Positions 33,060-45,273 of a stretch of 64,000 nucleotides of DNA are shown piece by piece. This stretch comes from Nemophila menziesii (taxonomy: Eukaryota > Streptophyta > Magnoliopsida > Boraginales > Hydrophyllaceae), in contig JARWIR010000027.1 in NCBI GenBank assembly GCA_029959085.1, positions 8,184,001 through 8,248,000 of the forward strand, in the 5' to 3' direction. The stretch's first letter is position 1. The number at the start of each line of letters is the position of its first letter. The translations under genes were made by a program, and so were the position numbers. The notes under the pieces are model-generated. The model did no database searches, was not told the DNA's origin, and saw nothing but the letters and a program-made list of their open reading frames with translations.

Positions 33060-36000
33060 AGGGACTAAACTACAAACGAAGGTACCCGGCTAGATAAAAG
33101 AACTTGAGTTCGAACCAGATACTTAGCAAAACATTTCAACAAGTACACTAATTCATGTTTTAGCGCTCCCTGAAGACCCCATTGTCATGAAATTATCTTA
33201 TTTCTTAGCGTGGCTTTAAACGATTCCTTGAACCATAGCTTGGACTGAACATCCCTTCAAATATTATGAAGAATCACATCTTGTTTTTCCAGGATATTTA
33301 GGTGGATTTTTCTGTTCCTTGCACTCCAAATATGGTAAAAGAAACTCTAAAAGCTGAGTAGAAAGACCAAGTCCTTTAATGTGTTTCGTTTACTCCTTTG
33401 AATGATCCACACATTTTTGGGTAGCAAAAAGTAGTCTTGTCTTGACAACCATGTTATTTGCAGCATTCAAACCAGACATTCATCGAGTAGGTACAACTCA
33501 AGAATAGATGATCTCTTGATTCCAAAACAAAATTACATAGTACACAGTTGGAATCAGTGATAATATTCTATTGTTCAAGCCTATCACGAATTGGAAGTCG
33601 GTTAAGAAATACAAGCCATGTAAGGAATCGATGTTTTGGGATGGTTTGCTTATGCTAGACCCCTGAATACCAATCAACGTTATCCCATTCAGTGTAAAGA
33701 TCACGATTGACGTGTTATATAGAGAAGCAGTTTAATCCTCTACATTTCCAGCTAATAGAATCTTTCAAAGAATTCAGAGTGAATTGTTCCAAATAAGGCT
33801 TAAGACAAGTAAAACCTGTTGATAGACGCAATCTACCGTTACCAATTTAGTTAGCAATTGTTTTATGTTTGTACTTTTTGTGATTGTGAGGCTCTAGAAG
33901 ATTCAATTCTATGACATTGACATAGGTCAACCATCTATCTTCAAGGATGAATTTTTTGTTACCTTTTCCAATAGAATAGTGAATATATTTCTGAGCTAAG
34001 TCTCTGATTTTGAGTAGTTTTCTCCAAGTCCATGGAATGATGTGTGTTGGATAAATGTTCCAAACAAATTTATCTTCAAGCTAGTTAGCTTTAACCCATT
34101 GAGCCCATAAGTTATTGTCTGATTCACAGAATCTCCAAGAAGCTTAGATAGTGGCAATGTCATTGATGTTTTGTAAGCATGTCAATTCAAGTCCACCTTC
34201 ATCCTGAGATTCGCATAGGGCTTTCCATGAAACTTTTGTACCTCTATAATCATGAGTGTTACCCTTCTATAGGAGTCTTGAGAATAGAATTTCAAGTGTA
34301 TGAACAACTTTTTTAGGGAAGAATCATAACAGAGCACCAAAATCTTACTTTAATTTGAACAACTTATTTGATAAGATGGAGTCTACAAGCAAAAGAGAGA
34401 AATATGTGCATCCAACTATCAATACTCGAGAAAATTTTCTTGACAAGAATTTGGCAAGCTGCAACAATAGGAGCTTTTATGGTGAGAGGTGTTCCTGATA
34501 CCTAACTGGTAGACTATCTTGTTTCACATTAAGCATAGTACAAAGATCTTCATAAAGCAGTTGATCATTCCCTCTATAGTAGAGTTCACTTTCCTCAGGG
34601 CTAATCTTGAGTCATGAGAGCCTTGAGAAGATATCCATGCCTTCTTTAAGTTTTCAAGCAGATGAAGTGCTTCCATTAAAGTATAGAAGAAAATCATCTG
34701 TAAAAATAAGGTGGTTAAATCTGACTTTGTAACATCTAGGATGGAGGGTGAATTGAGTTGAGTTACCAACATTATCCATTATAGCACTAAATACTTACTT
34801 TCATATTATTTATATAACAAAGAGGTAGGGTCAAAATGGATCACCCTGCCTTAATCCTCTCTTGCCCTTAAAAAATCATGTAGCTCTCCATTGATAAGTA
34901 AAGTGTAAGATATTGAATTGAAAAGCATAAGAATCCAATTGATGAAGATTTTGTGGATCTTCATTGATTTGAGCATGTTGATGATAAAATTATGCTTCAA
35001 AGAATCAAAAGCTTTCTGAAGATCCAGGTTCAAGATACATCTTGAGCTATTATTCTTCCTATCATAGCCTTGAACAATGCTCTGAGCAATTAGGACATTA
35101 TCAGCTATACTCCTTGCCTTAACAAATTCTACTTGTTTTAGAGATGTTAGCCTTGGAAAAAATAGTTTAAATATGTTATAGAGGATTATAGACATTCCCT
35201 TATAGATGATGTTACAACCGACAAAAGGCCTGAAGTCTTTTAAGGTACTAGTGTTATGAACTTTACAGATCAAGATAAGATCTGTAGCATTAATCTGTTT
35301 GAGTAGATGGGAACATCTAAAGGCATATTTAATAGCTAAACAAACATCATGTATCACTGTATTCCAGGATGATTTGAAGAATGTACTTGTAAATCCATTA
35401 GGGCCTGGAGATTTGTTCTCATTAATAGAAAATACAGCATCTTTAATCTCCTTGTCAGTGAAGTCTTTGATCATAGAGTGATTTTCTTATTATTTCAATT
35501 GCTTTTGGATAAGCTTATCAAGAAGATGGGTAGGAATAGATTCTTCATGAGGGTCAATCCTACCAAGAAGATTCCCATAGTGTTCGATGAAGGCTGAGCT
35601 AATATCTTGACTATTTGTAAGTAGTGTTCCATCCCCTAAAGTGATAGCTGAGATTTTGTTGTAAATTGATCTTGCTTTGATGAATTTGTGATAGAAACTA
35701 GTGCCAAGATCAAATTCTTGAGCCCAAAACCTCTAGATTGTTGTTTGGAGTAGGCTTTCTGAATCTCAAGAAGTTCTTCAAGAATAATTCTAAGAACTTT
35801 CTCCTCAGCTAGGTTAGAAAGGTCTCCATTAAGGATGTCTTGATGTAGGTTATCTAGATTGACCTTTCGTTCTTCAATTTCTACATTGTTGAAGGAGAAA
35901 TGTTTCTTATTAAATATCTGCAGTCTTAGTTTAAACTTATTTTGGTTGCAAATAAGTCTTAACATAGCAATTCCCTCAGGCTCTATTTTCTAAGCTTCTG

Positions 36001-37250
36001 TGACCAGAGGTGGGAATTCTTTGTGTTTAGCCATAATTTTGTATAATTTGAAGGATGAATACTTTTTTGGGTTGTATCTATGGATGGTGATCATTAATGG
36101 ATTATGGTCATAGATACCAGGTGGGAGTGTAATGATTGAGGATTTGAAATGAGCAAACCATTCATCATTAGATAAGACTCTATCAATTTTACTAGAAGAA
36201 AAGCCATCAAACCTTTTTGTTTGACCATGTATGAAAACATCCTTAGCTTTGATGTTCATATATTTTAGCTTCACTTATACATTCTTCAAAATCTGATGAA
36301 CTATTAGGTAGGGCTGTATAAATTTGTCTCTCTTCACATCTTAATATCTCATTGAAGTTTCCACTCCATAACCATGGTTTATGGTTGACCTTAAGACTCT
36401 ATCTTGATAGACCATTCCATAAAGCCTTTCTAATTTCTCTATCATTATCTGCATAAATAATAGAAAGGTAAGAATAGATTTACTTTCCAATAAATAAACA
36501 TTCACAAAAATATTTCTTGTTATGTAATTCCTATAGGAGTGATTATGATGATGTTGGGATTCCAAAGTAAGCAGATACTTCCTCTAGAGTCGTTGTCAAC
36601 ATGTGTATTTGTAATAGAATTAAATCCAAGAAAGTTGTCAGTTTTGAACTTACAAACTTGTCTGAGAACAATTTGGTGTCTATTAGTCCAATCAATTTAA
36701 TTCTACTTAACCTTATGAAACTAACCACTTCCTTTTGTTTGTGAGGTTGGTTAGTACCCCTTACATTCCATGTTGGGATTACTATAATTCAGGAGGGACT
36801 TATTTTGGTAACCCTTTCTTCACTTCCATAAATTGAGTACGTTTTCAAGGTGGTCCTCAATATTAGCAAGTACCTCAAAACCATTTGTGCTCTTGACTAT
36901 GTGTTGAGAAGAACTACCATGTTCCATAACTCTAGATAATGGTCTTAGGTCTCTTAAATTTTTCTTATTTATGACCTGAGTCAACTCTTCTTTCTTCCTT
37001 CCATTTTTTGTGAGATTGGTTTTTTACCTCTGTTAATTAACTTTGGTCTCCATACCTACTTTTGAATAAAAAAAGTATTGTACATTGAGAAGCATTGTGT
37101 TTAAAGGCTTTACAAACATCACATTTGGGGGGTACCATTCATATGAAGCTTTAATGGTGTGAATTTCATCTTCATCAAGGTCAACTAAGAATTCCGTAAT
37201 TATTTCTTGTGTTGTATCAATCTTAAAGAGTTATCGAAGAAGTAGAGAAA
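33060..37250 (-). mobile_element. Dead LINE C (minus strand)
   Basis: Read on the minus strand. An ORF1 end with zinc knuckle YEWYPPKCDVCKAFKHNASQC-type text lies near 37170-37100 (CX2CX4HX4C). The endonuclease start TWNVRGTNQPHKQKEVV lies near 36770 and WSNKK near 36210. RT spans 35474-34851 (NENKSPGPNGF, DFRPFVGCNIIYK, LNLDLQKAFDSL). A zinc-binding RVT block lies at about 33700-33450 (HKQTIPKHRFLTWLVFLNRL in one frame). Stops and frameshifts are numerous. No A tail or target-site duplication could be found, so both ends are approximate. Confidence 0.8.
34851..35474 (-). pseudogene. Reverse transcriptase fragment of LINE C
   Basis: A 207-codon open segment with SPGPNGFTSTFFKSSW, RPFVGCNIIYK, ARSIADNVLIAQ and DLQKAFDSLKHNFI, RT motifs up to the palm start. 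The continuation with the catalytic FADD-type motif is broken by frameshifts further left (34500-34850). Not functional. Confidence 0.8.
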
Positions 37251-37479
37251 ATACATCATCAAAAAACCAAATTGTAAAAGCAAGAAAGGTGTTGATGAAA
37301 TTAATAACTGTGAAAAAAGAAATGGTGTCTTTGCAAAGACAAAGATCAAAGCTAACGAGGAAGCATATAAAGATGGGAGAGGTTGAGGAAGAGGATTTAC
37401 TTTTGAAGTCTTTGTATGGTGGTGTTTCTACCGTGTTTGCATAAGAAAGTATAAAATGCACTCTAAAATTGGCAGATTA

Positions 37480-40100
37480 GGGTCTGACCTAATCTAAATA
37501 AACTTTAGCAATACAAACGTTAACTGCACTATAGTTTGATATATTGAACGTAACATTTTGATCCATTATTTGGACCTCTAATTGCACTATTGTTTCCTAT
37601 ATTGAAGCCATCTTTAATTCCACATTTATAGATTTTATATTTATAAATTATTTTAAATATGGTTTCTATAAAATTAGCATACACTTCAATAAATATTTGA
37701 AGGATAAATATGTAAATTTATATATAAACTTGTCTTACCCTCCTTTTTAAATTTTGATCCAAACATGGAATTCTAATAATACTTTATAAGACCTTCCTCT
37801 ACTTTTTTATTCAATCCAAACAAAAAAAATCATCTCCTTTCCGTTTCTTTCCTTTGTTATACTTCCTTTTCCTATCTTTTACTCAAGAATCCCTCCTAAT
37901 CCTAACACATCCTAATCTTTTTCAACACTATCGTCTCATTCTTAATCATATGAATCGTGTTCACTCGGCCCAACAATATATGTTTCAACCTAAGTCTCCA
38001 TGCAGAGAACCTCCTATCACCGCTGCAATCACACACCAGCCATGTTGAAGAAATCATCCATCTCTGGTAAGTAATCTTTTCATCCTCGTTCTCCACTCTC
38101 GCTTTACTTAAATTCACCTCGCAACATCCTCGCAACATCCATTCCATTGCCCTAGCATATAACAGTGTGTCACACTCAACCTAGGCCTTATTTTATTATT
38201 TATTCCTTGTTTTCCCCTTTTTTGATATAATTTCACCTCACCCTAGAGAAAACCCCTTATAATGTCCAACAAACAAATTAATCCACAAATCAAATTATAC
38301 ACGTGATTACTCTAGTAATCCTCAGGAAGAAGCCATTCAATACAAATAATATCGCTATTTGTGTGATAAATTAGATTTGTGAATTTAAAGCTTTGGACCT
38401 GTATTGGTCTCCCTATTTGTACACCACTCAGACCCAATTAAAGTTATATACTTTGATATCGAGCAATCTACCAAATTTATGCGTATTCATATATAGACTA
38501 ACCTGTTAACTCCCATCGTATATCTGAAAGAATTTTAAAGTCGCTCTCTAAAGAGAAACCAACGATATTTGTTGCACGAGAATTGCTTCTTTCCACTAAA
38601 GGGTCTATTATTCAACAAAAACAAACATTTTCCCTTGGAATTATTAAATTTTATTCTTATTGATGTTATAGTCAATCCACATTCAGAAATATGAAAATAA
38701 AGATGTGTAATGGATGATTTTTTAATGAAACAGTGAAGGAGTCTGTCCACTTCCTCAAACTTTCTAGAGAGAGAAAGTTGAGTGTCTTTGAGAGAACTTA
38801 CTTATTCGCCTGACAAGTAAATTTCTTAAGTACACATATTTTGATATCAGTCCACTGATGTATTTGCCCAAAAAGAAGTTCATTTAGTACACAACACCCT
38901 TCACGAGAAAATGAAAAGTACGTCAAGTTTAAATATATATGTTATTTATGTTACTTAATTAATTAGTGTATTATTATGTTAAATATGAATAATTTTTTGA
39001 CTATATACTTATATAGTAGAAACTAATAGATACAAATCCTACAAATCCTATATTGGGTATTTTGTCTTTTTAATATCATGTTATATGTATAAGTGTAAAA
39101 GTAAATTATGATATAAAATAGATTTTCCTAAATTTAGTTTAGATTTTCTAATAAAGAAAATAGAAGAAATATATATATATATATTGTTGTATTTGTTTTG
39201 TATAAACTTCAATTCAGTGGTCTAGAAATCCCTATTAATCCCTAATCATAGTGCTCAATAAATCATAGGAGTGTGGTAAACTCAATCTTAAATCTAGTGA
39301 TATCACACCATAACTTGAGGATCTCAATTTTACCAAAAAGTAGAATTGGCGGTTAATTATTCAAAAACTACACCTCAATTTTTTGCTAGTTTTTAGCCAC
39401 ATATGTAAAGTATGAGAATTTTAGTCAAATATTTATTTCTTTTTAATTTATTTTGTCTAACGAAAGACTTTATAATTTAAACCTTATCTATCTTTTATTT
39501 CTTCTTTTCTTAATCTATTTTATGTACCACTTTATAACAATTCGTTTATTTTTAAATTCACTTTAAAATCAAAATTTTAGTTACATTTTAAATTTTATTT
39601 GACATATTACTTAGTCTTTATTTTCTTAATTCATTTTACAAACTTTATAGTCTCCAAAATTTAAAAAAACATAATCATTTTAGAATTCAACAAATCTCTA
39701 TGATAAATTTCTAAAACATAAAAAGAGAATGTGATAAATTCTACTTATTCTATGGAAAATAATGATATCTTTTTGAAAATTATAAATATAACAATATAGT
39801 TATAATTGTAATACAAATATATTTATTAATATGTTTGTAGATATATAAATAGAGAAACTTCATAAAAACTTAGAGAATTAAATAATTAATAAGACTAGAA
39901 TAATTATTAAAAATAAAATTAGAATATATCTTAAATATTGATAATTGAAAACCGTTTGAAGTAAAATTATTAGAATTTAATATTTGAGATAAAATAAAGG
40001 TTTTACTCTCAATTCTAGGAAAATAAATAAAAAATTGTTTAACTTGGCCTTAAGGTCATATGGGTTGCGCAGGCTCCATGTGTCACGCTTCAAACTTTCC
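37480..40100. other. AT-rich spacer, no gene recognised
   Basis: Very AT-rich with short TA runs (near 39167) and pyrimidine-rich text at 37790-37870. A TCTCTCTCTAGA-type stretch on the minus strand near 38770 resembles the start of plant LINE 5' UTRs, but nothing follows to support it. Confidence 0.45.
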
Positions 40101-40553
40101 AATTTTTTTTTATAACTGATACATCATATATCCTCAAATTCAACTCCCTAGATATTTTGACATATAAACTAAATAATGGGAATAGGAATATAGAACAATC
40201 AACAGAAATAATCTACATATATATACATACACAGTGGCGCGACTAAATTAAAAGGCTTCACTCATAATACATATCTTCTAATTGTTATAGTACCCAAAAT
40301 GAGTTATATCACAAAAGTATATGGGTGGCTATGGATATTTACAACAAAACATCTAGACTTGTCTATCTAATAGTCCAATCCAAAAAAAACACTACGATGG
40401 AGCTACTATAAACGCTTCTGGTGATCATACCTTTCATCTGCACAAAAATTCAATTAAACGAATGAGTTTTAAACTCAGTAAGATGTGAAGGCTAAACCCT
40501 TCCCTCGGGGTCGGAAGGTATTTTCCAGATATTTCCCAACAAGATCAGATTTT

Positions 40554-40558
40554 ACGCT
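40554..40558 (+). repeat. Target-site duplication of element E, left
   Basis: ACGCT; the partner at 48272-48276 is ATGCT, consistent with one C-to-T change. Confidence 0.7.
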
Positions 40559-42133
40559 TGATGTCTCCTCATTTGTGATAATATAATATACTTCAGAGAC
40601 ATCATTTTAGGCTTATTTATTAGTTTATAGGTCGATCTTAGCTTAATTTAGTGTACTTTCCTATTTTGAGTCTTGATTTGTAGAATTATTATTTTTAGAG
40701 CATATTGGGTTTAATTGTTTATTTAGTGTGAAGCTTTAAAGATAATTATGGAGATTAATTAGAGTCCAAGTCAAAGACTACAACTTATGGAAAGATATTT
40801 GCATGGAAATTGGAGATAAGGAAACAATTGCTAAAAAGATGGAAAAGGAAAAGCTGCCTAAATCTGGGATTCTGCACACATGTCTAAAGATTGGTGTTTT
40901 TACCTAAGAAATAGGCCGAATTTGGTAATTTCCTTCTAAAGGGCCTATATAATTCTGTTGCGATTCTTTTGGTATCTTATGGAGCTCAATCCAACCACTA
41001 ACGAAGAAGATACGCTCAAAACGGTCCAGCAGTGTTTATCTTTATTTCCTTACGAATTTGAGTTGGGCTAGGAGTCCATTACTTAAGTTATCTCTAAAGA
41101 AACGAATTAGGTCAACCTATTCCCTATAAATGCAGCCTCTTAACACTCTAAAATCATCCTTGGCCAGATCCTAAGGCCAAGAGGAAGCTGCAACACAAGA
41201 GAAGAAGTCTGGAGGGAGCTGTGCATCAACTATGTCTCCTTCAACCTCTTATTTTGTAATTCTTTCTTCTTCTTTTCTTTGTATGAACTAATTCTATTAG
41301 CTTAGGTTTTGCATAATGTATAATCTATGAATTCTAATTCTTCTATCTAAGTTTCTTTGGGAATTATATGTTTTAATCTGATATTAGCTACTTACCTTTA
41401 TATTTGATTATGTGTTTTGATTTAATGATTGTTTTCCTTGCTAGTGCACGAGTATAGGATTACCTTAATAGTAGTTAGATGGTCACCGTAACTGGGTGTT
41501 TAACTATTGAACCACCACATAACGTCTAGTGTCGATAGCAGTTCTGACAAAACATACTTCTATCTAGATAGTCATTAGGGTTTGTTTTAATCACCGTATC
41601 ACCAAGATTGCAGTATTTGCTTAGGGCCTTAGTGGCGTTTGATAACCCTATTTGAAATCACTTCTTGGTTGTGACGTAGCCCCCTTAGTCGCTCTCAAGG
41701 TCTAAGCTTGGGGAATTTATAATCCTGACTAAGTATACCAAGAGCTAATATTCTCCCTTATGAACTAGATTTAATAGATAGAATTAGAAGGATTAGTGCA
41801 TACTAGTAAAACCTAAGTTATATCTTTCATACTATCTTCTTTTCTTTTCTGTTATTTATTTTCTGTCTTTAATTTAGTAGTTTAGTTTTCTTATTAAAAA
41901 CCAAATAAATATCTGTCTTTCTCTTCTTTCTCCTTGCGTATTATTATCTATCTTTAATATCTGCACTTGATAATTTGCATAAGTTCTCTCTAATTTGCGT
42001 TAGTCCCTGAGGAACGAATCTTCTTATCATTAAAACTTGCATACATCCTGTAATACTTGCAGTACAGTGTTAGTTTAGGGTGTGTATTTGCACTTATTTA
42101 TATCCTTATTTTATAACACCTTAGGCCACACCA
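40559..42133 (+). repeat. 5' LTR of element E
   Basis: 1575 bp, TG..CA ends. It has a TATA-like TATAAAT at 41125-41131 in CCTATTCCCTATAAATGCAGCC, a likely promoter. Nearly identical to 46697-48271. Confidence 0.95.
41125..41131 (+). promoter_or_regulatory. TATA box of LTR E (5' copy)
   Basis: TATAAAT; the 3' LTR copy reads TATAAATA at 47263-47270. Transcription would start about 30 bases further on (inference). Confidence 0.55.
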
Positions 42134-42138
42134 AGTCT

Positions 42139-42157
42139 TGGGCGCCGCTGCCGGGGA
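42139..42157 (+). promoter_or_regulatory. Primer-binding site of element E
   Basis: TGGGCGCCGCTGCCGGGGA, a tRNA-Asp type primer site with one extra G, a few bases after the LTR end. Confidence 0.85.
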
Positions 42158-42322
42158 CTACATCGTTAGTCCTTGTGCAATTATCTTGTGCTTTTATTTT
42201 AGATAGTTCTATTTTACGCTTTTCTTTTTAGTTTTTGTTCTACAGATATCTTTTTAGGCGAAAGCAGATTTATTAGGAGATAAAGGTTTCGTGCTATTAG
42301 ATCCTGAAGAAGCTAATACACG

Positions 42323-43476
42323 ATGGAATCTCTAAAGCTCAAGGAGTTAAGCCGACAACTTGGGGAATTACGAGAACAATCGCGAGAACTAGCTCGGAGG
42401 AATTTAGTACATACATCACCTTCATGTCCTAGTTGTGGAGCAAGATATCACTCGTGGGGACATTGCATGAACAATCCAGCCTCAAATTCCTTCATGCCTT
42501 ATCAAAGAGACCATTATTATGATGGTTATTATCAATCTCAAGGAAATTACGCTGACTATCAACCCCCACATAGTTACAATTGGGTCGGAGATCAACAGAA
42601 TTATAATCATAATAATCATTATTATGATGATTATTATCAACCACGACCACAATCCTACTATCCCTCCACAACCTATCTATCAAGAAGCGCCGATTTATAA
42701 TGAAGCTTATCAAGAACCACATCCTTATTCAATGCAGCAAACCATACAAGAACAACCTCCGAGTTTGAATTCAAGCATGGCTAAGATGATGAATCTAATT
42801 GAAAAGATGGAGAATAACCAGCAAAGAATCCAAAACTCAGATGATGCGATTGACAAGCTTGTGCAGACAATGTCACAAATGGTGGAAAAAACTAAAATCC
42901 TTGCAGAAAGGCAACTCCGAAGTGATACTACTGCTCCAGAAAACAAAGTTTGTCATGCAGTTGAATCACGAAGTGGAAAACAACTACCTCCAGCCAGACC
43001 AGAACCAGAACCGTCCCTATTCCAGAAACGGGGGGAGAAAAACAACAGAAGATAAGGTCGAAGAGGTAGTTGAACAAAGAAGTGTCCAAGAGAAGACACC
43101 AGGAAAGAAAGAGAGCCCAGTGGTAACCAACACATGTCCTCCTCCACCATTCCCTTCACGTGTCAGAAAGGACAATGACCTAGGATTCACTAAGTTCGTT
43201 GAAATGGTGAACAAATTAAAGATCAGCAGCCCGTTTGTAGAAGCTCTCACAAGAATGTCAAAATACGGTCAATTCATGAAGGACATTCTTTCTAACAAAC
43301 GAAGATTCGAGATGAATGGATTACCAGAGGAGTGTAATGCTACACTTGAAATCGAGTTACCACCAGATTCAACTCTTCCCACGACATCTTGGATGGCACC
43401 ATCCATGATTATAAAGAATCGAGCTGAAAAGTTTGTGGGAATTAAAGGCAAAGGATGGAAATTTCGTCATCCTTAA
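42323..43476 (+). pseudogene. Gag relic of element E with CCHC knuckle
   Basis: The start is MESLKLKELSRQLGELREQ, a short coiled coil, followed by a perfect CX2CX4HX4C knuckle, CPSCGARYHSWGHC. Next comes a Tyr/Asn/His-rich low-complexity stretch (42500-42660), then a second coiled coil (MAKMMNLIEKMENNQQRI). One frameshift near 42660 and another near 43040 change the frame. The last part, KYGQFMKDILSNKRRFEMN and LPEECNATLE, is the gag C-terminus shared with elements A and B. It stops at 43474 with almost all of the protease deleted. The gag core domain is not seen. Confidence 0.75.
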
Positions 43477-43794
43477 TCGAGGTAACACGTCTAACTTTGA
43501 AAGACGTTAAACAGAAGTGCTAAACGGGAGACAACCCGTAATTTCGTTTATGTTTTTACATTTTTAGTTTTTAATTTATGTTTAGTTTAGTTAATTTTAG
43601 TTGATATTGCATATTTGAGAAAGATATTAGTGTTTTTGATGATTAGGTATTGGAGAAATCGAGTTAGGGAAGCGAGCAAAAAATTTTCGGACAGAACTTC
43701 AGCAAGTCATATCTTTGCGCTCGGATGTCGAAATCAGGTGATCTTTGAGCCTAAATTGCATAACTTTTCGAGATCTAGCTGATGGGGAGGTTTT

Positions 43795-44155
43795 TGCCAA
43801 GTGCGGTACACCGGACCTCAGCCGCGGTGCACCGCAAGGTAAAAACCCGTGCCACGGTAGCAGCCACGTGTTGTGTACAGAAAAGAAAAAAAAAATAGCT
43901 GATAGGTCCGGTATACCGGACCCTATACCGCACCATGCACCGCACAAACACGTGCCACGGGGTCCTACCACGGGTATTTTGACGTAGGAAGCGCGGAGCA
44001 CCCCCGCGGTACACCGCACCCTGGTCCGTAGAGCAAAAACACGTGCCACGGGGTCCTACCACGGGTGTTAACCAGTGAGCAAAAATTTTCATCAGATATC
44101 GCGGTGTACCCCGCGGTACACCCCATGGTCCGCAGGGGTAGTCCGCACGAGCCGC
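43795..44155 (+). repeat. GC-rich palindromic repeat patch in element E
   Basis: Variants of GTGCGGTACACCGCAC recur about eight times, and ACGTGCCACGGGGTCCTACC occurs twice (about 43949 and 44040). Many units are self-complementary. The patch is much more GC-rich than its surroundings. Element B has a decayed equivalent at 31080-31270. Confidence 0.8.
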
Positions 44156-44639
44156 CAGAGAGAGAAAAGAAAGGGTTTTAAGGCTATATGAAGATATAAT
44201 GCTCATTATTCCGAATTTTATAAACCTTAAACCTCTTTCTCTTCTCCAGAACTCTCCCAACTCCATTGAAACTCATTAAAACCTTCACCAATCATCAAAA
44301 CACTACCCAATCACCATGAAAACCCATCCAATTCATTCTTCACATCATTACAAGGAAGATTCAACCACCTATATCATCCCAAAACACCTTGAATCCAAGA
44401 ATCAAGAGCCAAAATTTTCGAAATTCATCCTACAATTTCTTAAATCCAAGCCAACCCATTACAAATCCACCTTACCCACATAGAGATTCATCCTCAATTC
44501 ACCTATCCTAGGCCAAATCAAGATTGTTCAATCAATAATTCATAAGTTCAAATTTCAAGGGTTGCTAAAGCTTTGAGTTGGGGGTTAATTGAAGATGACT
44601 AATAGAACAACAATTTTAGCTACCAAGAGGGAGGTGAAG

Positions 44640-44925
44640 AGTAACAAGGGATTGGATTTAAACAAATAAATCAATTGACAAAGGTTCTAGTTCTAAATCA
44701 AAGGGTAAAGAGAAAGTTGAGAAGAGTGGAATACCTTTGTTTGATCGTAATGATAAGCTTTACTTTTATGCAAAGGAGAAAACTCAACCTCAACAAGATC
44801 ATGCACCCAAAGAAAAAGAGGATACTTCAAGGGCCCTGAAGACTTCAGCGGAGAAACTGTTAAAGGAACTACCTTTCTCTTATAAGATAGTATTTGAAGA
44901 AGAAGTTGAAGGAGAGAATACATGA
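44640..44925 (+). other. Short unidentified frame in element E
   Basis: Reads KGKEKVEKSGIPLFDRNDKL and YAKEKTQPQQDHAPKEKEDT, with an ATG at 44737 and stop at 44923. It is Lys/Glu-rich with no known domain. It lies where Athila elements carry non-conserved 3' sequence and may be a relic. Confidence 0.35.
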
Positions 44926-45253
44926 AGATTCGTGAAGATTCGGAATGATGGGGTTGTTTGTGAATTGTATTATGTGAGGAGAAGAAGAAGATGTGGCACA
45001 GTTGATCTATGAGGAGGTGATACGGATTTTCGATCTCTCCCATGACGTTATTTAATGCAATATCCTATTATGATCACGTGTCCTGAACAAAAAGCGAATA
45101 AAAAGATGGGTGAAGAAGATACATTAGAATTTAATCCGAGTATCGACAAGGCGGGGTAAAAGCCTCGAAGAGTATGTTTTCTTTCTTCCCTACCAATTCT
45201 TTATGTGCAATATGTATGCTAATTTTAAATTTTATTTTTCTTGAGTCTTTTTC

Positions 45254-45273
45254 GAGTCGTGGGGACACGACTC
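45254..45273 (+). other. Conserved hairpin in element E 3' region
   Basis: GAGTCGTG-GGGA-CACGACTC, a perfect 8-bp stem, followed by GAGTTGGGGGTGGGGATTCG. The homologous site in element B (31668-31687) keeps seven of eight pairs. Confidence 0.65.

Noticed and set aside
38535..38810. 5' end of another LINE on the minus strand
   Set aside because: Only a TCTCTCTCTAGA-like leader resemblance; no ORF1 or ORF2 sequence follows.
39160..39185. TA-rich run as a promoter
   Set aside because: Simple AT repeat with no downstream gene.
42492..42722. His/Asn-rich minus-strand frame
   Set aside because: It is the reverse reading of the low-complexity Tyr/Asn part of the gag relic.
43795..44155. CRISPR-like repeat array
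   Set aside because: Units vary, spacers are not regular, and the context is a plant retrotransposon.
43699..44266. Overlapping open frames rich in Cys, Gly and Arg on both strands
   Set aside because: They arise from the GC-rich palindromic repeats, which remove stop codons; no domain is readable.
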